A DNA stretch of 19,141 nucleotides from NCBI GenBank assembly GCA_934630905.1, contig CAKTXN010000025.1:1-19141 (forward strand), in the 5' to 3' direction. Under the pieces are notes generated by a model, which ran no database searches, was not told the origin of the DNA, and was given only the letters and a program-made list of their open reading frames with translations. Source of the DNA: an uncultured Eggerthellaceae bacterium (GTDB lineage Bacteria; Actinomycetota; Coriobacteriia; Coriobacteriales; Eggerthellaceae). Numbering within the stretch: the stretch's first letter is position 1; each line of letters opens with the position of its first letter. This document shows, one piece after another, positions 1 to 6,940 of the stretch. The position numbers were made by a program, and so were the translations under genes.

Positions 1-30
1 CCACCGATTATCGTGCGTTTGCCCGAATCC

Positions 31-57
31 GGGGGCGTTTTCGCAACAACCGCCCCC
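31..57. repeat. GC-rich inverted repeat upstream of the cyclophilin gene
   Basis: Arms GGGGGCG (31-37) and CGCCCCC (51-57) can form a 7-bp hairpin with a 13-nt loop. No T-run follows on either strand, so it is not a clear intrinsic terminator. It may be the end of an upstream unit or only a structural element. The rest of 1-187 shows no gene I can support; the open frame across it has no homology I recognise. Confidence 0.35.
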
Positions 58-187
58 TCCGTGAACCCCCTTTGCCGCGCGAGCCTTTGCTTGCCGCGGT
101 TGGCTGCGCGCAATAGCTCGTCGCGTATTCCGCCTAGGTCCGCTATCGTGAATAATTTCGCTATTTTTCTCAATATGGGCGGGTGTC

Positions 188-196
188 TGCTAAAAT
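188..196 (+). promoter_or_regulatory. Candidate extended -10 promoter for the cyclophilin gene
   Basis: TGCTAAAAT matches an extended -10 element (TG-n-TAAAAT). It lies about 68 nt upstream of the chosen cyclophilin start. No convincing -35 hexamer sits 16-18 nt upstream, which extended -10 promoters can tolerate. Assigned by eye only. Confidence 0.35.
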
Positions 197-263
197 CATC
201 ATCCGTATGTACTTTTATATTTGAGCGTGTGATAACGTGCGCCTTTTATGGAAAGGATTTGTT

Positions 264-758
264 ATGGGACTGTTTTCTTCCGATCTGTACACCCCCGAAT
301 ACAAGCCCACGGGTGAAGAGATTGCCGTGTTCACCACGAACAAGGGTACCATTCGTGTTCAGCTTGCAGGTAAAGACGCTCCTATTCATGTGGGCAATTT
401 CGTCGAACTCGCGCAGAAGGGCTTCTACGACGGCCTGACGTTCCATCGCTATGTGCCGAACTTTGTTATCCAAGGTGGCGACCCCAAAGGTAACGGCACG
501 GGTGGTCCCGGTTATCACATTCAGCAAGAGTTCACTACGAACCCGAACAATTCTCACGAAGATGGTGCATTGGCCATGGCTCGTTCCTCCAACCCCGACT
601 CTGCAGGCTCTCAGTTCTACTTCTGCCTGGGTGCTCAGCATTTCTTGGACCCGAACTACACGGTTTTCGGTCAGACGTTGGAAGGTTTCGACACCATTGC
701 CGCGTTGCGTCAGGGCGACACCATCGAGAGCATCGTGATTGAGAACGCAGCTGAATAA
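264..758 (+). CDS. Cyclophilin-type peptidyl-prolyl cis-trans isomerase
   Basis: A 164-residue, single-domain cyclophilin that catalyses cis-trans isomerisation of prolyl peptide bonds and assists protein folding. The catalytic region FHRYVPNFVIQGGDP begins at F60, with the active-site Arg at R62. SQFYFCLG and the downstream DPNYTVFGQ segment are also typical of the family. There is no signal peptide, so it should be cytoplasmic. The ATG at 264 was chosen over the upstream in-frame GTG at 237 because GAAAGGA (251-257) sits at the right distance before it and family alignment begins after it. The TPR gene starts 39 nt downstream with no terminator between, so the two are probably co-transcribed. 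Confidence 0.93.
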   Translation: MGLFSSDLYTPEYKPTGEEIAVFTTNKGTIRVQLAGKDAPIHVGNFVELAQKGFYDGLTFHRYVPNFVIQGGDPKGNGTGGPGYHIQQEFTTNPNNSHEDGALAMARSSNPDSAGSQFYFCLGAQHFLDPNYTVFGQTLEGFDTIAALRQGDTIESIVIENAAE

Positions 759-797
759 CGCAACTTTTCGCCTTTGGGCATTATGGTGAGGAAATCT

Positions 798-2153
798 ATG
801 AACAACGAAGTATTCCAGCAAGCGCAAACAGCTTATAACGCAAAAGACTACGCATCGGCTCTGCAGCTGTTCTCCAACTGCATGCAGGATCCTGTTTTTG
901 CTCTACAGCCAGGTGAAACGGGTCTTTTGTGCCACCAGATGGGCAACTGTCTTATGAAGCTGGGCAACAACAGCGAAGCCATTAACGCATATTCCCAGGC
1001 AACGGGCGATACCGCCTACGATGCGTTAGGCGCCGTGAATTGCAACATGGGTTTTGCGTATGCCGCGCTGCGCGATTACGAAAATGCCGTGACGCGCTTT
1101 GGCAATGCATCGAAAGACGCGAAGTACGATGCGCACTACAAAGCGTATCTTGGCATGGGAAATGCCCTGCTCAAGCTGGGTAAAACCGCCGAGGCAGGCG
1201 TTGCGTTCCGCGAAGCCGCCCTTGACGAGAAAAATCCTGATCCCACGAAGGCGCTTTTGAACCTGGGCATTTGCTTCATGACGCTGAACCGTCCGGCGGA
1301 TGCCATCACGTCGTATGAGAGCGCGTTGCAGTTCCCCATGAAGTCGGCAACACGCAATAAGCTCTACGCTAATTTAGGCCAAGCATACGTTGCCTGCGGG
1401 CAAATGCAAAAGGCAGTCAATGCGTTTGAAATGGCCCTTGCCGATAAGACGTATTTCCTTTCCGATTCGGCAAGCGTTGATTACCAGCGCGCGGTGGGTA
1501 ACGTTGCGCAGGGTACTATGGAGATTCCGCGCCAGGAAGAACCTGACTATACGGATGCATCGGGCTTCGATGTTGTTTCCGACGCATATGATGCCGACAT
1601 GTATTATGACGACGATGCGTACGATCCCGGCCATTACGATGACAATTCTGCGAGCGCTTATCTGCCCGAGCGCACGCCCGATGCAACGCAAGACGCGTTC
1701 TTCAACGCTTCCGATGAGGAAGTGGACAATTGGTCGCGCAACATTGAGGTGCAAAAGAAACGCGGTCGCGGTTGCGGCTTCAAGATTTTCATCACGTTCA
1801 TGATTTTGATCGTAATTGCGTTGGGCGCTGCCGTTTTCGCGTACACGCAAGGATACGGCTATCCCACGCAAGAGGCGGTTATCGCGCAGTTCTTCGCCGA
1901 TCCCGAAGGTGCTTCCGACAGTGTTTTTGCCTCCGGCGTTACCGATAAGCAAAAGCAGGATATGCTTTCTTCCGTTATCAGCGATTCGAACGCTCAGATT
2001 GAAGGCGTCAATCGGTCCATGTCGAATGCCACTGCATACGTAACCGCCGCAACGTCTGCCGGCGGAACGGTGCGTTACGAGGTTTCGTTGGCTCGTGACG
2101 GCATTGGTTGGAAGATTTCCGATGTAGAATTGTATTTCACCAGTCAGAACTAG
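798..2153 (+). CDS. Membrane-anchored TPR-repeat protein
   Basis: A 451-residue protein of unknown specific function. About 220 N-terminal residues form tandem tetratricopeptide repeats, recognisable from helix pairs such as GNCLMKLGNNSEAINAYSQA and GLGMGNALLKLGKT-like units; TPRs mediate protein-protein contacts. A very acidic Asp/Tyr-rich segment follows (about residues 250-295), then a basic patch (KKRGRG), one transmembrane helix (about 329-352), and about 95 residues that should lie outside the cell. The basic patch before the helix predicts the TPR part is cytoplasmic. ATG 798 was chosen because GTGAGGAAA (786-794) precedes it; an in-frame TTG at 774 lacks a better site. A strong terminator follows the stop. 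It may be a scaffold joining a cytoplasmic complex to the envelope, which is inference. Confidence 0.85.
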   Translation: MNNEVFQQAQTAYNAKDYASALQLFSNCMQDPVFALQPGETGLLCHQMGNCLMKLGNNSEAINAYSQATGDTAYDALGAVNCNMGFAYAALRDYENAVTRFGNASKDAKYDAHYKAYLGMGNALLKLGKTAEAGVAFREAALDEKNPDPTKALLNLGICFMTLNRPADAITSYESALQFPMKSATRNKLYANLGQAYVACGQMQKAVNAFEMALADKTYFLSDSASVDYQRAVGNVAQGTMEIPRQEEPDYTDASGFDVVSDAYDADMYYDDDAYDPGHYDDNSASAYLPERTPDATQDAFFNASDEEVDNWSRNIEVQKKRGRGCGFKIFITFMILIVIALGAAVFAYTQGYGYPTQEAVIAQFFADPEGASDSVFASGVTDKQKQDMLSSVISDSNAQIEGVNRSMSNATAYVTAATSAGGTVRYEVSLARDGIGWKISDVELYFTSQN

Positions 2154-2180
2154 GTATAGGCTTCTCGTTTTTGTTGACAA

Positions 2181-2214
2181 GGGCGAAACCACAGGGGTGG
2201 TCTCGCCCTTTTTT
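2181..2214 (+). terminator. Rho-independent terminator after the TPR gene
   Basis: GGGCGAAACCAC pairs with GTGGTCTCGCCC (12 positions, one A-C mismatch) around the loop AGGG. The stem is followed directly by a run of six T. It ends the cyclophilin-TPR transcript and separates it from ndk. Confidence 0.92.
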
Positions 2215-2249
2215 GCCAGAATTATAAATAGCACAGGAAGGATGTTTGC

Positions 2250-2654
2250 ATGGCAATTGAGCGTACTTACAGCATGATTAAACCTGACGGCGTTGAGAAC
2301 AGGCATGTGGGCGAGATTATCTCGCGCATCGAGCGTGCCGGCCTGACCATCGAGAAGATGGAACTCACCATGGTTACCCCCGAGCAAGCAGCAGAGAACT
2401 ATAAAGAGCACGAGGGCAAGCCGTTCTACGACGGTCTTATCTCTTACATTACGAGCGGCCCCGTGGTCAAGATGGTTATTGCCGGCGAAGGCGCCGTTGC
2501 TGTTATGCGCAAGCTCATGGGCGCAACGAACTGCGCTCAGGCAGCCCCGGGAACCATCCGCGGCGACTTCGGTTTGACTGTTGACCGAAATGTTATTCAC
2601 GGTTCCGACTCTGTGGAGTCCGCTGAGCGCGAAATAGGCGTATTCTTCGGTTAA
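2250..2654 (+). CDS. ndk: Nucleoside diphosphate kinase
   Basis: A 134-residue enzyme that transfers the gamma-phosphate from ATP to nucleoside diphosphates through a phospho-histidine, balancing NTP and dNTP pools in the cytoplasm. The N-terminus (ERTYSMIKPDGV) and the active-site segment NVIHGSDS, with catalytic H117, are diagnostic. Length is normal for a bacterial NDK. AGGAAGGA (2235-2242) precedes the ATG. The gene follows a terminator, so it needs its own promoter; TATAAA at 2223-2228 is a weak -10 candidate without a matching -35. No terminator was seen between ndk and the hydrogenase genes 93 nt downstream, so read-through is possible. Confidence 0.97.
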   Translation: MAIERTYSMIKPDGVENRHVGEIISRIERAGLTIEKMELTMVTPEQAAENYKEHEGKPFYDGLISYITSGPVVKMVIAGEGAVAVMRKLMGATNCAQAAPGTIRGDFGLTVDRNVIHGSDSVESAEREIGVFFG

Positions 2655-2675
2655 GAGGTTTTCGGCATTATTTGG

Positions 2676-2714
2676 CGTCCGTTCGCTTTCCGTTTGCGCG
2701 GATGCGGGCGGACG
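2676..2714 (+). repeat. Imperfect hairpin in the ndk-hydB gap
   Basis: CGTCCG (2676-2681) and CGGACG (2709-2714) form a 6-bp stem around a long GC-rich loop. There is no T-run. It could be a leader structure of the hydrogenase mRNA or chance. No clear promoter or FNR-like site was seen in the 93-nt gap (2655-2747). Confidence 0.25.
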
Positions 2715-2747
2715 TTCTGCCGATTCGATTAACGAAGAGGGAGGGCC

Positions 2748-3785
2748 ATGCTTTATCGCGTTATCGATGCGGATGAGGTGCCCGCGCTGGTTTCGGCATT
2801 TCTTACGTCGTACGAAGTGATTGCTCCCGTTGATCACGGAGAAATTGCGACGTTCGACGTCATTACGTCCCCGGAGCAGATAAGCAAAGCTCCGCAGGGC
2901 ACGCAGTCGTCTCTGCGGAAGTTCTTCTTGCCACCAAAAGAGACGCTTTTTTCTTTCGATGCATCAAAAAACACGTTCACGGATTTCAAAATGCAAGTGC
3001 CGCCGCGCGTCATCTTTGGCGTGCATGCCTGCGACATTAATGCGCTGAACAGGCTTGATCTTGTTTTCCGCTACGGAAAATACCCCGATCCTTACTATAT
3101 TGCCCGCCGCGAGGCCACGCTCATCATCGGCGTGGGCTGCATGCCTACACAGGAATGCTTCTGCAACCTGTGGGACAGCGACGAGGCGCATTTCGGTTAC
3201 GACTTGTTCTTGCAGGATTTGCAAAACGGGCACGTTCTGGTGAGTATCTCCAGTGTAGAAGCAGCCAATATCTTGGAAGCCACGTGCGATTTGCGCGTTG
3301 CAAGCGACGAGGACCGTATTGCGTTTCGTCAGCGCACGCGTGCTCGTCAGTCGGCGTTTTCGCGCAGCATTCCCGATGTGCAAGAAGTTGCCATGCTCAT
3401 GGATGTTTTCCACAGCGATGCGTTCTGGGAGCAGCTGGGAAGCCGCTGCCTTTCGTGTTCAGCGTGCGCGGCGGTATGTCCCACGTGCTTCTGCTTCGAC
3501 ATTCGCGATGAGCTTGATCCCAATGGCGTGACCGGAGAGCGTCGTCGCGTGTGGGATGCCTGCACATCGCCCCAGTTCGCGGTTGTTGCCGGCGGTCATA
3601 ACTTCCGTCCCACCACGCGCGAGCGCGTGCGTCATCGTATGTATCACAAGCTCAACGGTTTCCTTGCAAACCACGACCGCATGCTGTGCGTAGGTTGCGG
3701 CCGTTGCGTGCGCGCGTGCAAGGCGCACATCAATCCTATCCGCGTGCTTGAGTTCTTTGAGAGAAAGGCGGCGGAAAATGATTAG
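2748..3785 (+). CDS. hydB: [NiFe]-hydrogenase (group 3b-like) Fe-S subunit beta
   Basis: A 345-residue electron-transfer subunit of the sulfhydrogenase beta/AsrA type, expected to pass electrons between the flavin subunit and the catalytic hydrogenase dimer. Two 4Fe-4S ferredoxin-like motifs are visible: Cys 234, 237, 240 and 244 followed by Pro (with extra C247 and C249), and Cys 314, 317, 320 and 324. A third Cys group (C131, C137, C139) lies in the N-terminal domain. A strong site (AGAGGGAGGG) precedes the ATG, and the stop overlaps the next start by 8 nt (ATGATTAG). The same family includes anaerobic sulfite reductase subunit A, but the adjacent hydrogenase subunits settle the assignment. 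The gene order hydB-hydG-hydD-hydA matches that of Pyrococcus furiosus soluble hydrogenase I. Confidence 0.88.
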   Translation: MLYRVIDADEVPALVSAFLTSYEVIAPVDHGEIATFDVITSPEQISKAPQGTQSSLRKFFLPPKETLFSFDASKNTFTDFKMQVPPRVIFGVHACDINALNRLDLVFRYGKYPDPYYIARREATLIIGVGCMPTQECFCNLWDSDEAHFGYDLFLQDLQNGHVLVSISSVEAANILEATCDLRVASDEDRIAFRQRTRARQSAFSRSIPDVQEVAMLMDVFHSDAFWEQLGSRCLSCSACAAVCPTCFCFDIRDELDPNGVTGERRRVWDACTSPQFAVVAGGHNFRPTTRERVRHRMYHKLNGFLANHDRMLCVGCGRCVRACKAHINPIRVLEFFERKAAEND

Positions 3786-4686
3786 CGAAGAGCTGAGAAG
3801 CGTATCCGTAAGCCCTTACACCGCTTCAGCTGAGCCGCTGTCGGGCGAAGAGCTGATGGCGGCAAACCCGTATCGTCCGTGGCCGGCGCGTATCACGTCT
3901 ATCACGGAGCTTACGGAAACGGAAAAGCTGTTCGAGTTTCGCCTGATAGATGATAAGATTCGCGAAGCATTCCGCCACAATCCCGGTCAATTCGTGGAGC
4001 TTTCTATCTTCGGCGTGGGCGAAGCGCCCATCTCCATTTCCAGCTCGCCTACAAAGCGCGGTTTCATTGAGCTGTGCGTGCGCCGTACGGGCAAATTCAC
4101 CGAAGAGTTGCACAAGATGCAGTGCGGCGATATCGTGGGCATTCGCGGGCCTTACGGGCGCGGTTTTCCCATTGACAAGATGCGCGGTCATGATGTGTTG
4201 CTGGTTGCGGGCGGTTTAGGCATTGCGCCGCTGCGCTCGTTGATCAACAACATCCACGACGAGCGAAGTGAGTTTGGCAAGATCATCATCATTTACGGAT
4301 CGAAATCTCCGTCCGAGATTATGTTCCGCGACCAATTTGAGATGTGGCGTCATCGAAAAGATTTCGAGCTGCACTTGACGGTGGATAACCCCGATGACAA
4401 CTGGGATGGCGAAGTAGGCGTTGTCACGAAGCCGTTTGCCCAGCTTGAGATCGATCCCGATAACACGTTCGGCGCGCTGTGTGGGCCTCCTGCCATGTAT
4501 CGCTTCGTAGTTGAAGAGATGCGCAAGAAGAACATCAGCTACGATCACATTTACATGAGCTTTGAGCGCCACATGAAATGCGGCATGGGCAAGTGCGGTC
4601 ATTGCCAGATTGGGCATCAGTACGTATGCATTGATGGCCCGGTGTTCAATTACTGGGAAGCTAAGAACATTCAGGGGTCGATGTAA
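3778..4686 (+). CDS. hydG: [NiFe]-hydrogenase flavin/NAD(P)-binding subunit gamma
   Basis: A 302-residue ferredoxin-NADP reductase-like subunit that should exchange hydride with NAD(P)H and pass electrons to HydB. Visible elements in order: the flavin-binding segment PISISSSP, the dinucleotide-binding VAGGLGIAPLRSL, the distal CGPPAMY segment, and a C-terminal 2Fe-2S site with C268, C273, C276 and C284. This layout resembles PyrK and AsrB. ATG 3778 was chosen because AGAAAGG lies just upstream and it overlaps the hydB stop, suggesting translational coupling; an in-frame TTG at 3748 is less likely. The name follows the P. furiosus hydBGDA set and does not mean the HydG maturase of [FeFe]-hydrogenases. 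Whether NADP or NAD is preferred cannot be read here. Confidence 0.9.
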   Translation: MISEELRSVSVSPYTASAEPLSGEELMAANPYRPWPARITSITELTETEKLFEFRLIDDKIREAFRHNPGQFVELSIFGVGEAPISISSSPTKRGFIELCVRRTGKFTEELHKMQCGDIVGIRGPYGRGFPIDKMRGHDVLLVAGGLGIAPLRSLINNIHDERSEFGKIIIIYGSKSPSEIMFRDQFEMWRHRKDFELHLTVDNPDDNWDGEVGVVTKPFAQLEIDPDNTFGALCGPPAMYRFVVEEMRKKNISYDHIYMSFERHMKCGMGKCGHCQIGHQYVCIDGPVFNYWEAKNIQGSM

Positions 4687-4687
4687 T

Positions 4688-5476
4688 ATGGCAAACTACG
4701 CTGTTTCGTTGCGCGGCGAAGGCGTGCCGCGCGTTGTGTTCTTCGCGTTCGCCAGCTGCTTTGGCTGCCAGTTGCAGGTTACGAATAAGGAAGCGTACCT
4801 GCTGGACGTTTTGGGTCAGATTGACCTGGGGTATTGGCAACTGGTGAGCGATGAGCCGCTGCCCGATGAATTCGATGTTGCCGTTATTGAGGGCGCTGCG
4901 ACCACGCAAGAAGCGCGCGATCTTCTGGTTGAGATCCGCAAGCGCGCGAAGGTCGTTATTGGCATTGGCGCGTGTGCGCTTACGGGTGGCATTCCCGGCA
5001 TGGCGTGCAACAAGGTGGATGCCCACGCGCATGATGTGTATGGGGATGTGCTCCCCGAAGCGTGCGGTCAGGTGGTTTCGCCGGCATCGATCAAGCACGC
5101 CATTGACGTTGATTTCGAAGTGCCCTGCTGCCCCGTTGATTTCTACCGTTTCGTGGATGTTTTACAGCGCGCGCTGCAGGGCTCGAACAAAGCCATTTCC
5201 AGCACTACGATGTGCGGCGAATGCAAAGTCAACGGCACGCAATGCCTTTATGAGCAGGGGCAAATCTGCATGGGTTTGGTTACGCGCACGGGCTGCGGCG
5301 CACGTTGCCCCGGTTTGGGCCGCGCGTGCAACGGTTGTGCGGGTATTTCTCCCGATTGCAATTTGGAATCCGCTTATGCGGTAGTCGAATCGTTCGGCCA
5401 AGACGTGGACGTGTTCAAGCAGCGCTTGCGTATGTTCAACGCTGGCGCGCTTGACCTGGAAAAAGAAAACGAGTAA
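4688..5476 (+). CDS. hydD: [NiFe]-hydrogenase small subunit delta
   Basis: A 262-residue Fe-S subunit that relays electrons from the Ni-Fe site. The proximal 4Fe-4S cluster is indicated by C24 and C27 (SCFGCQ), C96 (GACALTGG) and C148 (PCCPVD). Eight further Cys (176, 179, 186, 194, 203, 207, 214, 217) can hold two more 4Fe-4S clusters. There is no twin-arginine signal, so the enzyme is cytoplasmic, unlike membrane-bound uptake hydrogenases. The ATG at 4688 begins one base after the hydG stop, with AGGGG at 4673-4677. A longer in-frame start at 4610 lies inside hydG and is not supported. Confidence 0.92.
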   Translation: MANYAVSLRGEGVPRVVFFAFASCFGCQLQVTNKEAYLLDVLGQIDLGYWQLVSDEPLPDEFDVAVIEGAATTQEARDLLVEIRKRAKVVIGIGACALTGGIPGMACNKVDAHAHDVYGDVLPEACGQVVSPASIKHAIDVDFEVPCCPVDFYRFVDVLQRALQGSNKAISSTTMCGECKVNGTQCLYEQGQICMGLVTRTGCGARCPGLGRACNGCAGISPDCNLESAYAVVESFGQDVDVFKQRLRMFNAGALDLEKENE

Positions 5477-5506
5477 GGGCACGACTAAGGTACAGGGAGC
5501 ACGTTT

Positions 5507-6796
5507 ATGAGTAAAGAAACGTTAACGCTTGAGCACATGGCCCGCGTAGAAGGCCACGGTCAAGTCAAGGTATCCATAAAAGAAGGTGTTGTCGAGTCGG
5601 TTCAGATGCAGATCGATGAGCCTGCTCGTTTCTTCGAAAGCATGGTGCGCGGACGCCGTTTCGATGAGGTTCCCTATATTGCTTCGCGTATCTGCGGTAT
5701 TTGCTCGGCAAACCATGTGATTACCAGCCTTCTTGCTATTGAACAGGCGTTTGGGGTTAAGGTCAGCGAGCGCACGCGCATGCTGCGCGAGCTTTTAGTG
5801 TACGGTTCCTACCTGCAAAACCATGCGACGCACTTGTATGTTCTGGCCGCGCCCGATTATTTGAAGCAGCAAAGCATTTTCCCCTTGGCGGATGCGAACA
5901 AGGAGCTGTTTGACAAGGCGCTTGCGCTGAAGAGCTTGGGAAACGAGCTGTGCTGCCTGGTGGGCGGTCGCAGCATCCATCCCATTACAGCGGTGGTGGG
6001 CGGATTCACGTCTGAGCCCACGGCGCAGCAGTATCTTGATATGGCGCAGCAGCTTGACAAGGCGCTTGAATTCGCCCTTACCACGGTGGATGTGTTCAAC
6101 GGTTTCCCTGTTCCGCCGCTTGCGACCGATGGCGAAATGATGGCCATGGTGCAGGAAGGCGCGTATCCTATTTCGCTTTCACGCGAATTTGAGTTCGTGA
6201 AATCCGGCGCGCGCTTTGACTGCACGCAGCTCCACGACGCCATGGAAGAATACGCGGTGCCGCATTCCTGCGCACTGTTTGCTCGTGTGCGCGAAACGAA
6301 GACGCCGTATATGGTAGGTGCGCTGGCTCGTATCAACGCATCGTGGAACAACTTGACGCAGCAAGCGCGTTTTGCCGCGGCGAAGGCAGGCTTGCGTCCA
6401 CCTGAGCGCAACCCGTTCAACAACAACGTTGCGCAAGCTGTTGAGCTGGTGGACGCCGTTGAGCGTTGTGCGGCGCTGTGCCGCGCTTTGGCGGCAGACG
6501 AGTTCGAGGGAACCACAACGCCGGTAGCATTTACGCCGCGGGCAGGCAAGGGTATAGGCTTTACCGAGGCGCCACGTGGTACGGTGTTTCATGATTTGGA
6601 ATTCGACGAGCAGGGCTACGTTGTGCATGCCACCATCATTACGCCCACGGCGCAAAACGTTGCAAACCTGGAAGCCGACATGATGAAGCTTGCATGCGAC
6701 TTAGCGGCGCAAGGGGTAAGCGAAGATGAGCTCAAGCACAGTGTAGAAATGCTTGTGCGCGCCTACGACCCCTGTTTTTCGTGCTCGGTGCATTAG
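5507..6796 (+). CDS. hydA: [NiFe]-hydrogenase large (catalytic) subunit alpha, no C-terminal extension
   Basis: The 429-residue subunit carries the Ni-Fe(CN)2CO site for reversible H2 oxidation. The N-terminal RVEGHG motif, RICGIC (C63, C66) and the C-terminal DPCFSCSVH (C423, C426, H429) supply the expected metal ligands. AGGGAGC precedes the ATG. With HydB, HydG and HydD it makes a group 3b-like, NAD(P)-linked bidirectional hydrogenase. The oddity is the end: the TAG follows directly after the His codon of the second motif. Most large subunits continue for several to about 30 residues, and a specific endopeptidase removes that tail after Ni insertion. Here there is nothing to remove. Hyp genes for Fe and Ni insertion are expected elsewhere in the genome. 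Confidence 0.95.
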   Translation: MSKETLTLEHMARVEGHGQVKVSIKEGVVESVQMQIDEPARFFESMVRGRRFDEVPYIASRICGICSANHVITSLLAIEQAFGVKVSERTRMLRELLVYGSYLQNHATHLYVLAAPDYLKQQSIFPLADANKELFDKALALKSLGNELCCLVGGRSIHPITAVVGGFTSEPTAQQYLDMAQQLDKALEFALTTVDVFNGFPVPPLATDGEMMAMVQEGAYPISLSREFEFVKSGARFDCTQLHDAMEEYAVPHSCALFARVRETKTPYMVGALARINASWNNLTQQARFAAAKAGLRPPERNPFNNNVAQAVELVDAVERCAALCRALAADEFEGTTTPVAFTPRAGKGIGFTEAPRGTVFHDLEFDEQGYVVHATIITPTAQNVANLEADMMKLACDLAAQGVSEDELKHSVEMLVRAYDPCFSCSVH

Positions 6797-6818
6797 CAAA
6801 CTGTCAAAAAAGAGTGCT

Positions 6819-6873
6819 CAACGCCTGCTTTTCGTGGATAAACATGGTTTTTTACCATGGGGAACAGGCGTTG
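6819..6873 (+). repeat. Nested inverted repeat between hydA and mreB
   Basis: Outer 9-bp arms CAACGCCTG (6819-6827) and CAGGCGTTG (6865-6873) enclose a second hairpin with arms CATGGT (6843-6848) and ACCATG (6854-6859) around TTTTT. No T-run follows the outer stem, so it is not a standard terminator. The right outer arm overlaps the candidate -35 of the mreB promoter. It could be a regulator site or an RNA structure that ends or protects the hydrogenase transcript. Confidence 0.55.
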
Positions 6874-6903
6874 GAACAATGCAAAGCCGGTGTATGGTAA
6901 AAT
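6871..6903 (+). promoter_or_regulatory. Candidate promoter of the mre/rod cluster
   Basis: TTGGAA (6871-6876) and TATGGT (6893-6898), spaced 16 nt, lie about 43 nt upstream of the mreB start. TAAAAT (6898-6903) is an alternative -10. Its position in the gap between two functional gene sets supports the call; sequence alone is weak. Confidence 0.4.
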
Positions 6904-6940
6904 TCGCACTTACGTGAAAAGTTAAGTGGGAGAAACCTGT

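Noticed and set aside
1..60. Possible 3' end of a tRNA at the window edge
   Set aside because: The segment around 20-35 superficially recalls a T-arm, but no acceptor stem, TTCGA loop or CCA end could be built.
2174..2179. Perfect TTGACA as a -35 for ndk
   Set aside because: No -10 lies 15-19 nt downstream; the terminator stem occupies that position.
2724..2736. TTCGATTAACGAA as an FNR-like oxygen-control site before hydB
   Set aside because: Only four-base arms match and the consensus TTGAT-N4-ATCAA is not met.
1374..2837. A 487-codon open frame on the - strand
   Set aside because: It runs antisense to the TPR gene, a strong terminator and ndk. It is a by-product of codon bias in GC-rich genes.
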